From Rhodanobacteraceae bacterium ZG21-1 (GTDB taxonomy: Bacteria > Pseudomonadota > Gammaproteobacteria > Xanthomonadales > Rhodanobacteraceae), in contig JAJEJU010000024.1 in NCBI GenBank assembly GCA_021390615.1, positions 744,001-808,000 on the forward strand: 64,000 nucleotides of DNA. The letters run 5' to 3'. Below are positions 38,852 to 46,445 of this stretch, one piece after another. The notes below the pieces were generated by a model. The model had not been told where the DNA came from. It was given only the letters and a program-made list of their open reading frames with translations, and searched no databases. A program made the position numbers and the translations under genes. The first letter of the stretch is position 1. Each line of letters starts with the position of its first letter.

Positions 38852-39466
38852 TTAATTTTTCGCCTGCAGCGAGCCGGGCGACAGGTGCATGGGCGGCGCC
38901 TTCGGTGGTGGCGTCTTCGGCGGCGGTGGCGGGTGATGCGGGCCGCGGTCGTGCTCGCGATACCAGCCTGGTCCGAAGCCGCCCCAGTACACCGGGGCAT
39001 AGCCGTAGTCGGGTGTGCTGGCCTGGTCGGCATAGGCGTCGTTCTGCGCGCGCAGCGCATTGTTCTCGCCCTGCAGCCGCGCGTTGTACAGCATCATCGC
39101 CTGCTGCTGTGCCTCGGCATCACGCTGCCGTGCCGCTGCATCGTTCAAGACCCGCTGCTGCTCCTGCAACACCAGCTTCTGCCGATGGACGTCAAGCAAC
39201 TGCTGGTAAAGCCCGCCGAGGTGATGCGCGTCCGCGTAGCTCTTCGCCTGCGCATCCTGGCCCAGGTCGAGATACTGGGCGATGATCTCGCTGTCGTCGG
39301 CCTGGTGCAGCAGTTCGCTCTTGCCGCCGTGGCAGGGGTGATCGGTGTATTCCACCTGCCCGGCGCGGGTACACCGGTAGATGTCCTGCGCGAGCGACTG
39401 CTGCGTCATGCCCAGCAGCAGGGCAGCGGCAGGCCAGAGATACTTGGGGGCGAGCAGGCGTCGCAT
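38852..39466 (-). CDS. DUF4124 domain protein, exported
   Basis: 204 residues. Signal peptide to SLAQD, then the DUF4124 motif IYRCTRAGQVEYTDHPC. A coiled coil rich in Gln/Ala follows (about 75-135), and a Pro/His-rich tail with a run of five Pro. Typical of gammaproteobacterial envelope proteins of unknown function. It starts 50 bases after the PnuC-family gene on the same strand, so may be read from the TPP-controlled operon. Confidence 0.82.
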   Translation of the reverse strand: MRRLLAPKYLWPAAALLLGMTQQSLAQDIYRCTRAGQVEYTDHPCHGGKSELLHQADDSEIIAQYLDLGQDAQAKSYADAHHLGGLYQQLLDVHRQKLVLQEQQRVLNDAAARQRDAEAQQQAMMLYNARLQGENNALRAQNDAYADQASTPDYGYAPVYWGGFGPGWYREHDRGPHHPPPPPKTPPPKAPPMHLSPGSLQAKN

Positions 39467-39515
39467 GATGGTGTCATTGTGCGCCTATTCGGGCGTGCCT
39501 GCGTAATGAAATTGT

Positions 39516-40103
39516 CTACGGCGCCTGGATGGCGGGGGGCTGGGCGGTCTCGACGGTGGCTTGCCGCCAACTGCGCAGGCCGAGGATCGCCAGTCCAACG
39601 AAGCCGGCGTACAGCGCGGCAGTGATCCACAGGTCCTTGTAGACGTATTCGCCTACGTAGATCACGTCCACCACGATCCACAGCCACCAGGCGGCGATGT
39701 GCCGGCGCGCCTGCCACCACTGCGCGACCAGGCTGAAGGCGGTCAGGGCGGCGTCGAGCCAGGGCAGCGAGGCATCGGTCCAGCGGTGCATCGCTGCGCC
39801 CAGCGCGACCGCACCCAGCGCGCCCAGCACGACTTGCGGCAGCGCCTGCGCGCGGGGCAGCGGCGCCACCTGCACGCGTCCGTCATCGCCGAGATGGCGC
39901 AGCCAGCGCCACCAGCCGTAGCCGATCAGTACGGCGAAGGCCAGCTGCAGCAGCGCGTCGGAATATAGCTTGGCGGCCACGAAGATCCAGCCGTAGGCCA
40001 GCACCGAAAGCAGGCCGACCGGCCAGCACCAGGGCCGGCGCCGGGCGGTGAGCCAGACACCCCAGGCGCTGAGCAGCGCGGCGACAAGTTCGGCGGTGCT
40101 CAT
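39516..40103 (-). CDS. pnuT: PnuC-family permease, probable thiamine transporter PnuT
   Basis: A 195-residue inner-membrane protein with about seven short hydrophobic segments and the family WxxWxxxxP/WWxWIxVDxxY pattern (AAWWLWIVVDVIYVGEYVYK). By family alone it would be called nicotinamide riboside transporter PnuC. However, its start overlaps the stop of a TonB receptor (TGATG), and that pair lies behind a TPP riboswitch, the arrangement described for thiamine-specific PnuT. Substrate therefore inferred as thiamine. Confidence 0.82.
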   Translation of the reverse strand: MSTAELVAALLSAWGVWLTARRRPWCWPVGLLSVLAYGWIFVAAKLYSDALLQLAFAVLIGYGWWRWLRHLGDDGRVQVAPLPRAQALPQVVLGALGAVALGAAMHRWTDASLPWLDAALTAFSLVAQWWQARRHIAAWWLWIVVDVIYVGEYVYKDLWITAALYAGFVGLAILGLRSWRQATVETAQPPAIQAP

Positions 40104-42268
40104 CAGAAGGCGTAGGTCAGCGACAGGCGGGCCAGTCGCGGCGCGCCCGGAAACAGATAGGCGTCGCCGCCGGAGGTGCCGGTGTCGCGCCAGTAGAAAT
40201 GGTTGAACAGATTGTCGACGTTCAAGCGCCAGGTCAGCTCGTGGGCGTCCCACTGATTGACGTAGCGCAGGCCGGCATCGAATACGTGATAGGCCGGCAC
40301 GCTGACCTGGCCGTTCGGCGTAGCCGGGTTGGAACTGCTGTAGCGCCAGCTGCCGAGCAGGCTCAGGCCCGGCGTGAGTCGATAGTCCACGGTCAGCGCG
40401 CTGCGCAGACGCGGCACGTTGACGATCTGGTGCCCTTCGTAACTCGGCGTGCCGGTGTCCTGTGCGCGCGCCTGGATCAGGTTGACGCTGGCGGTGAGGC
40501 GCAGCTTGTCGCTGAGCCGCCCAGCCGCATTGAGTTCAAGGCCGCTGTGCACTTCCTCGCCGCGCTGCACGAAGGTGAAGCCGGCCGTGCTGTCGTCCGG
40601 CTGGGCGAACTGGTAGGGCTGGTGGATGCGATACAGCGCGGCCTGCAGAGTGAGCGCGTCGCTCCAGTCGTATTTCAATCCGGTCTCGAGCTGGCGGGCC
40701 AGCAGCGGCGCCAGCACGGTATTGCCGTTGGAAGTCCAGTACGGCGCTTCGCCGCCCAGCGAGAGGCTCTCGCTGTAGCTGACGTAGGCGGTGAGCGGCG
40801 CGCTGGGCTGCCACAGCAGCGCGGTCTGCGGCAGCAGCTTGTTTTCGCGGGTGTGCCGCTGCAGCGCGCCGCTGTCGTCGAAGGCGCTTTCGTCGAGGCG
40901 CACGTAGCGGCCGCCGGCCAGCACCTGCCATTGCGCGCCCAGGTGCAGCCGGTCGAACGCGAACAGCGAGCGCTGCCAGCTGTCCAGCCGGCGCGCCGAG
41001 GGCCCGGGCTGGTTCGGCGAAGGCGGGAAGTAGGGTGGGTCGACCTCGTCGATGTTGGCGCTGCCCACGTAGTCGTAGACATAGGGGCGCTGGTTGAGTG
41101 TGCGCCGCATCGCGCCGACGCCGACATTCAATTCGTGGCTGACCGGGCCGGTGTCCAGCGTGCCCTTGAGCACGGCGCGCAGCTCGTCATTCACGCGGGT
41201 GTCGTCGGGGCTGCGATAGTCGTAGACGTCGTAGTCGCCGTTCGGCGCGAAGAACCAGCCGGGCGTGGCGCCGCTCGCGCAGCCCGGCGCGTAGAAGCAG
41301 CCGTAGGCGAAGGCCACGTTGTCGTCGATCACCGTGCGGCTGTGCCCGGCCGCCAGCTGCGCCTGCCATTGCTCGTTGAACTGGTAATTGAAGCGCAGCG
41401 CCGTGTTGCTGGCGTGGATGCCTACCGGCTGCTGCCAGGGCTCGTAGCCGAGCATGCGGGTGCGGCTGGGATCGGGCGGCAGCGCGCTGCCGCCGAGCAG
41501 CTGGTAACCCGAGACCGAGCGCTGCCCGCTGGTCTGGTAGTCGGTGTCCAGCTGCAGGGTGGCGTTCGGGCTGATGCGCCAGTCGGCGGCCAGCGACACG
41601 AAGCTGCGCCGGCCGTCGGCGTGCTGCACGTAGGAATGCATGTCTTCGTGCGCCGCATTGACGCGCAGGCCGAAGTCGGGGGTCAGCCAGCCGCCCAGGT
41701 CGAGCGCCTCGTAGCGGGAGCCGTGCGAGTCGGTGCCGACGGTGACGCTGCGCACGTCGGCCGGGCGCTTGCTCACGTAGTTCACCAGGCCGCCGGGCGC
41801 GACCACGCCGGCTTCCAGGCCGGCCAGGCCCTTGAGGATTTCCACCTGCTGCTTGTCTTCCAGCGTCAGGTACTGCTCGCCGGCCATGCTCAGGCCGTTG
41901 AAGCGGAAGCCGCTGGCCAGGTCCAGCGCGAAGCCGCGGATGGCGATGTCCTGGTAGTAGCCGACCGGTGCGTAGTTGTCGCCCAGCGCTGCGTCGGCCT
42001 GGGCCAGTTCGCTCAGCGTGCGCGGCTGGCGGTCGTCGAGCTGGTCGCGCGTGATGACCGTGACTGCCGCCGGCGTGTCGTGCAGGGCGGTCTTGCCGAG
42101 GTCGCCGAGCTCGGCGCTGTCGGCGCGATAGCCCTGGCCGGCGCTCGCCTGCACCTGCACGGGCGCCAGCGGCGTGGCCTGCTTGGCATTGGCGTCGTCG
42201 TCCTGCGCGCTGGCGAGCGTGGGAGCCGAGAGCAGGGCAAGTAGCAGGGAGGTGCGGATCGTGGCCAT
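40103..42268 (-). CDS. TonB-dependent outer-membrane receptor, TPP-regulated (probable thiamine uptake)
   Basis: 721 residues. Signal peptide to LASAQ; plug domain with LEDKQQVEILKGLAGLEAGVVAPGGLVNYVSKRP; barrel ending ARLSLTYAF with a C-terminal Phe. No STN domain, unlike the receptor at 17.5 kb. Sequence resembles siderophore (FhuA-type) receptors, but the TPP riboswitch 70 bases upstream and coupled PnuT argue for thiamine or a precursor. Start chosen at the Met before the signal peptide. Confidence 0.88.
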   Translation of the reverse strand: MATIRTSLLLALLSAPTLASAQDDDANAKQATPLAPVQVQASAGQGYRADSAELGDLGKTALHDTPAAVTVITRDQLDDRQPRTLSELAQADAALGDNYAPVGYYQDIAIRGFALDLASGFRFNGLSMAGEQYLTLEDKQQVEILKGLAGLEAGVVAPGGLVNYVSKRPADVRSVTVGTDSHGSRYEALDLGGWLTPDFGLRVNAAHEDMHSYVQHADGRRSFVSLAADWRISPNATLQLDTDYQTSGQRSVSGYQLLGGSALPPDPSRTRMLGYEPWQQPVGIHASNTALRFNYQFNEQWQAQLAAGHSRTVIDDNVAFAYGCFYAPGCASGATPGWFFAPNGDYDVYDYRSPDDTRVNDELRAVLKGTLDTGPVSHELNVGVGAMRRTLNQRPYVYDYVGSANIDEVDPPYFPPSPNQPGPSARRLDSWQRSLFAFDRLHLGAQWQVLAGGRYVRLDESAFDDSGALQRHTRENKLLPQTALLWQPSAPLTAYVSYSESLSLGGEAPYWTSNGNTVLAPLLARQLETGLKYDWSDALTLQAALYRIHQPYQFAQPDDSTAGFTFVQRGEEVHSGLELNAAGRLSDKLRLTASVNLIQARAQDTGTPSYEGHQIVNVPRLRSALTVDYRLTPGLSLLGSWRYSSSNPATPNGQVSVPAYHVFDAGLRYVNQWDAHELTWRLNVDNLFNHFYWRDTGTSGGDAYLFPGAPRLARLSLTYAF

Positions 42269-42337
42269 CGTGCTCGTCTTTCGATACGGACGAAGCGATG
42301 GCGAACCGGACGCCCGCATGGACGCCGGATCAGCAAG

Positions 42338-42412
42338 CTCCCTACGCCGGTGCTAACCGGATCAGGTTCCAAGGGACTCTCTCAGCCCGGCTGACGCCGG
42401 GCACCCCCGCTT
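42338..42412 (-). promoter_or_regulatory. TPP riboswitch (THI element)
   Basis: Read on the minus strand, this holds the hallmark blocks: GGGGGTGCCCGG, GGCTGAGAGAG, CCTTGGAACCTGATC, GGTTAGCACCGGCGTAGGGAG as separate conserved helices and junctions of the thiamine pyrophosphate aptamer. About 70 bases separate it from the receptor start, room for an expression platform acting on translation or termination. Binding of TPP should repress the receptor-pnuT operon. Confidence 0.96.
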
Positions 42413-42482
42413 CTGTAGGCGTATTGAAACACGAATGGCGCTGCCATGCAGCGCGGCGGCAGGCTGCGCGCCCGACACCCGC

Positions 42483-43625
42483 TCAGGCGCTGCGGCGGAT
42501 GCTCTCGAGCAGGGCCTGTCCCGGCGCGGTGTGGAACCACGCCGCGTGGCCGCGCAGAAAGGTGTCGTAGGCGATGTCGGCGTTGGCGCGGGAGCCGGTG
42601 ATCGCATGGAAGTACTCGACCTCGGACAGCGCGAAATCCACGTGCACCAGGGGCAGCAGGTCGGCCAGCAGGTCCAGCGCGGCGGCGTCCAGGGGCAGGC
42701 GTTGCCGGTAGCCGTCGATCAGGGCGCGGGCGATCTCGGGGCGCGCGGCTTGCTCGCCATCCTCCAGCGCCAGCCAGGCGACGGCGTTGCGCTCGATCGC
42801 GGTGGCGAGGTCGAACAGCGCGAAGTTGGCGGCGGCCAGGCCGAAATCGAGCACGGCGCTGACGCGGGCCTCGTCGCCCCGGTCGTTCCAGCACAGGTTG
42901 GATACGTGCCAGTCGCCGTGCGTCCAGCGGCGTGGCAGCCGCGCCAGCGCCGGCTGCACCCGGGCGTGCCACGGCGTCAGCACCTTGCCGAGGTCCGCGC
43001 GCCAGTCGCGATCGCGCAGGTAGTCAACCAGTCCCGGTCGGGTGGCGCATTGCGCCTGCAGCACGGCGATTGGATCGGCCGAAAGGATCAGCTCGCTGCG
43101 CGCCACCAGGATCTGGGTCGCGCGCTGGGGCGCAGCGTAATCGTCAGCCGCGGCATGCAATTCGGCCAGCATGCGGCCGGCAGCCTGCGCGTGATCACGC
43201 TCGGCCGGCGGCGTCCACGAGATCGCTTCCCGATAAAGATCGATACCGTCGGCAGCGGCATGCACCTCGTAGACCCAAGATTCCGCCGGCGTCGCCGTGT
43301 GCCCCTGCCGGTTCGGCAGCACTTCCGGTATCGGCAATCCACGACTGCGCAGATGGGCGATAAAGCGATGTTCCTCGGTCAGCGTGGTGGCCGAACGCAC
43401 GCGGACGTGGTGCCGCTTGACGAAGAAGCGACCCTGCGCGGTCTCGATCACACAGGCGGCCGACAGCGGGCGCGGGCTGTGCCAGACGATGCGCAGCAGC
43501 ACGCCCAGCTGCGGATAGCCCAGCAGCAGCGTGTCGAGTTCGTCGGCGCTCAGCGGCGGCCAATCCGGCGGCGTGTGTTCGCCGGCCAGGCCATGCGCAA
43601 GGTGGGTGGCGTCGTTGTCGGCCAT
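42483..43625 (-). CDS. APH/ChoK-family phosphotransferase
   Basis: A 380-residue kinase-like protein. The N-lobe has FFVKRHH with the ATP-binding Lys. The catalytic Brenner motif is HGDWHVSNL and the metal-binding motif is LDFGLA. Aminoglycoside/homoserine/thiamine/choline kinases share this fold, so substrate is open. It ends 71 bases upstream of the TPP riboswitch on the same strand, raising but not proving a role in thiamine phosphorylation. Start at 43625 fits; 43700 would add 25 residues. Confidence 0.8.
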   Translation of the reverse strand: MADNDATHLAHGLAGEHTPPDWPPLSADELDTLLLGYPQLGVLLRIVWHSPRPLSAACVIETAQGRFFVKRHHVRVRSATTLTEEHRFIAHLRSRGLPIPEVLPNRQGHTATPAESWVYEVHAAADGIDLYREAISWTPPAERDHAQAAGRMLAELHAAADDYAAPQRATQILVARSELILSADPIAVLQAQCATRPGLVDYLRDRDWRADLGKVLTPWHARVQPALARLPRRWTHGDWHVSNLCWNDRGDEARVSAVLDFGLAAANFALFDLATAIERNAVAWLALEDGEQAARPEIARALIDGYRQRLPLDAAALDLLADLLPLVHVDFALSEVEYFHAITGSRANADIAYDTFLRGHAAWFHTAPGQALLESIRRSA

Positions 43626-43747
43626 GCGGCGATGCAGTGACTTTTTCGAAGCGGCGGATCGCGGATTATCCACTATGGCCGCGTGCGCGGCTTCCGGCAT
43701 GCGCCGCGATCGCGTCTAATGCACGTTTGCCGGAGGGCCGCATCGCG

Positions 43748-44653
43748 ATGAGTGCCTTGTTGATCCTGTTCGTGTGCCTGGGCCTGGGCGCGCTGTCGGC
43801 GCGCTACGCCCATCCGCCGGCAGGCATCGTGCAGGGCATCAACTGGTGGGTGCTGAACATCGCGCTGCCCGCACTGGTGCTGGCGTTGATCCCGCAGGTG
43901 CATTTCGATCGCCATACCTGGTTCCCGGTGGCGACGATGTGGCTGACCTTCTTCGGCTCCTGGCTGCTGTTCGGCCTGCTGGGGCCGAGGCTGGGCTGGT
44001 CGCGCCAGCGCACCGGCGGCATGATCCTGGTGTGCGGTCTCGGCAATACCTCGTTCATGGGCTACCCGATGCTGGAAGCCATGCACGGGCAGCCGGGCCT
44101 GGTGCTGGCGGTGGTGGCCGATCAGCTCGGCTGTTTTCCGCTGCTCGCGGTCGGCGGCATCGTGGTGGCCTCGCTGTATGCCGGGCAGCAGCCCCGGCTC
44201 GGCGCGGTAGTGCGCCGGGTACTGACCTTTCCGGCCTTTCTGGCCCTGCTGGTCGGGCTGGTGGTGAACGTGCTGGGTGGCTGGCCGGAGGCGGTGCAGC
44301 AGACCTTGCTGCCGATCGGCAAGACACTGACGCCGCTGGCGCTGTTCTCGGTCGGCCTGCAGCTGAGCTTGCGTCCGCAGGCTGGGCAGTGGGGCGCACT
44401 GTGCGCCGGGCTGGGCTGGAAACTGCTGCTGGCGCCGCTGCTGAGCCTGGGCTTGGGCATCGCCTGCGGCATCGGCGGACTGAGCCTGACTGCCGGCGTG
44501 CTGCAGGCGGCGATGGCGCCGATGATTTCGGCGGCGATTTTGGCCGATCAGTATGAACTCGATCCGGCGATGGCCAATACGGTGCTGGGCTTCGGCATCC
44601 TGCTCTCGCTGCTGACGGTGCCCCTGGGCAATCACTGGCTACCCGGCGGCTGA
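43748..44653 (+). CDS. AEC-family permease
   Basis: A 301-residue inner-membrane protein with about ten transmembrane helices in two inverted halves (NIALPALVLALIPQ and FSVGLQLSL as conserved break regions), matching the auxin efflux carrier/malonate transporter family. Substrate unknown. Confidence 0.88.
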   Translation: MSALLILFVCLGLGALSARYAHPPAGIVQGINWWVLNIALPALVLALIPQVHFDRHTWFPVATMWLTFFGSWLLFGLLGPRLGWSRQRTGGMILVCGLGNTSFMGYPMLEAMHGQPGLVLAVVADQLGCFPLLAVGGIVVASLYAGQQPRLGAVVRRVLTFPAFLALLVGLVVNVLGGWPEAVQQTLLPIGKTLTPLALFSVGLQLSLRPQAGQWGALCAGLGWKLLLAPLLSLGLGIACGIGGLSLTAGVLQAAMAPMISAAILADQYELDPAMANTVLGFGILLSLLTVPLGNHWLPGG

Positions 44654-44698
44654 CTCCGTTTGCTTGCCGGTGACGACGGTATGCCGGCAGGCCTCAAG

Positions 44699-44998
44699 CT
44701 AGACGCGGATGCCGTGCTGCCGGGCCAGTGCCTCGACCGCCTGCTTGGCCGTGCGCAGATCGCTGCCGTAGAGCTGGCGATGCCGCTTGATCGCCTCGAT
44801 CAGCTTGCCTGCCTGCAACAGGGCCAGCAGCTGCGCCTCGCTATCCGGATCGATGCCATCTTGCGGCGGCGCAATCGGCCTGGTGAACGAGGACGGCGGC
44901 TGCGAAGGCCTGCGCCCCCCGGCACTCAGACGCCCGAGCACGAAGCCCAGCACCAGCAGCAAGGCGCCCAGGAGGTAGTGACGGGTTTGCTCGTCCAT
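44699..44998 (-). CDS. Membrane-anchored protein with L7/L12 C-terminal-like domain
   Basis: 99 residues. One N-terminal membrane helix (YLLGALLLVLGFVLGRL), a Pro-rich linker, then a small alpha/beta domain (LLALLQAGKLIEAIKRHRQLYG, DLRTAKQAVEALA) resembling ribosomal protein L7/L12 C-terminal domains. Function unknown. The domain faces the cytoplasm or periplasm depending on orientation, which the flanking charges do not settle. Confidence 0.78.
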   Translation of the reverse strand: MDEQTRHYLLGALLLVLGFVLGRLSAGGRRPSQPPSSFTRPIAPPQDGIDPDSEAQLLALLQAGKLIEAIKRHRQLYGSDLRTAKQAVEALARQHGIRV

Positions 44999-45041
44999 GC
45001 GTGCGCTCGTCGAGTCGGCAGGGTTCCGCGATAATGTCGCG

Positions 45042-45446
45042 ATGCGATCCGAATCAGTCAATCTCCTCAACGAAGTGCGCGCCGACGTCTGGCTTTGGGC
45101 TGCGCGCTTCTTCAAGACACGCAGCGTAGCCAAGCAGGCGATCGAGGGCGGCAAGGTCGACGTCAACGGCGGCAGCTGCAAGCCCGCCAAGACCCTGCAT
45201 GCGGGCGATCGCCTGAAAATCAGCCGCGGCGAGGAGCGCTTCGAGATCGAAGTCGTTGCGCTGGCTGAGCGGCGCGGTCCAGCCAGCGACGCACAGCAGC
45301 TTTACCGTGAGACCGAGGCCAGCCGTATGGCGCGCGAAGCCGCCGTCGCGCAGCGTCGGCTGATCGGCGCGAATGCGCCATCGTCGCGCCCGAACAAGCG
45401 CGCGCGCCGGCTGATTCGCGCCCTGGGCGATATCGACGCATTCTGA
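45042..45446 (+). CDS. hslR: Ribosome-associated heat-shock protein Hsp15
   Basis: 134 residues with an N-terminal S4 RNA-binding domain (VRADVWLWAARFFKTRSVAKQAIEGGKVDVNG) and a basic C-terminal tail (SSRPNKRARRLIRAL). In E. coli it returns stalled nascent-chain 50S subunits to translation. Start at 45042; an ATG at 44997 would overlap the divergent gene. Confidence 0.92.
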   Translation: MRSESVNLLNEVRADVWLWAARFFKTRSVAKQAIEGGKVDVNGGSCKPAKTLHAGDRLKISRGEERFEIEVVALAERRGPASDAQQLYRETEASRMAREAAVAQRRLIGANAPSSRPNKRARRLIRALGDIDAF

Positions 45447-45816
45447 GCGTGGCTTCAGCTCGATGAGTCTGGCCTCGGCTCTCTCTGCAGCTGACAGCGC
45501 TGCTTCTCGTTGTCGGCCGTTTGCGCCGTGCATACACGGCAAGCATGCTCGACTGATGTAGCTGCGCATGCCGAGACACCGAGAGTTTCGCCTGGCGCGC
45601 TTGTGCTCCCGTTCGATTCGCTGCAGTGCTTGATGAAGATGGCTGGCGTCGGCTGGCTGACGCCTAAGCTAGGCTCTTGGCGGTCTTGATGGAATTCGTT
45701 TGTTCCAATGCAGTCGATAGCCTTGGTCTATCCGTGATGGCTGCAGATACTTTGGGCCAGGTCGTCGCCGATGATGGCCGGATGGAAGTCGGGTCACAGA
45801 CCATGAGGAGCTTTTC
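45447..45816. other. Intergenic region, nothing recognised
   Basis: About 370 bases with no credible frame, no strong hairpin with U-run and no repeat that I can find. It presumably carries the promoter of the acetyltransferase gene. Confidence 0.4.
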
Positions 45817-46293
45817 TTGATTACCTTGTCCCCCATGCACGCTGATAGCTATGCCGCTTTCGTGGAAGAGTCGATCGCCGGCTATGCCCGCGAGAACGTC
45901 GAATCCGGGCGCTGGCCGGAGCAGGGGGCGCTGGAGCATGCCCGTGCTGAATTCGCCATGTTGCTGCCGCAGGGCCTGGCGACGCCGGGGCAGCATCTCT
46001 TCGACATTCTGGCGCAACCGCACGGCCTGCCTGTGGGCTATGTCTGGATGGCTATCGCGACGAGGCACGGTGCTACGTCCGCGTATATCTACGATCTCGA
46101 GATCAAACCGCAGCATCGACGTAAAGGTTATGCCTTCGCTGCGCTGCAGGCGCTGGAGCCGATCGCGACAGCAGCCGGCGCGCCCAGCATCGGATTGAAT
46201 GTGTTTATCGGCAATACGGATGCGCAGGCCTTGTATCGCAAGCTCGGCTATGCGCCGACCAATATCAATATGAGCAAGGCTCTGGGCTCTTAG
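45817..46293 (+). CDS. GNAT-family N-acetyltransferase
   Basis: 158 residues with the acetyl-CoA loop in PQHRRKGYAFAALQALE and the C-terminal NTDAQALYRKLGYAP. Start is a TTG, chosen because GAGGAG lies six bases upstream at 45805-45810 and homology runs to the first residue. Substrate unknown; no obvious operon partner. Confidence 0.85.
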   Translation: MITLSPMHADSYAAFVEESIAGYARENVESGRWPEQGALEHARAEFAMLLPQGLATPGQHLFDILAQPHGLPVGYVWMAIATRHGATSAYIYDLEIKPQHRRKGYAFAALQALEPIATAAGAPSIGLNVFIGNTDAQALYRKLGYAPTNINMSKALGS

Positions 46294-46445
46294 ACCACCG
46301 CCCATACATGCCATGCACGACCTGGTTCATGCCATGCATGGCGACATCGGCAGTGCGAGGAGGTTCTTCGTCAAAGCGACTCCGGTCATCCTCGCGTTTA
46401 GCCGTCTATCCGATGTACGGCCGCTTCTCCGCCATCGGCATTCGG

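Noticed and set aside
40199..42244. 681-codon plus-strand frame opposite the thiamine receptor
   Set aside because: Antisense shadow; receptor signatures, TPP riboswitch and coupling are on the minus strand.
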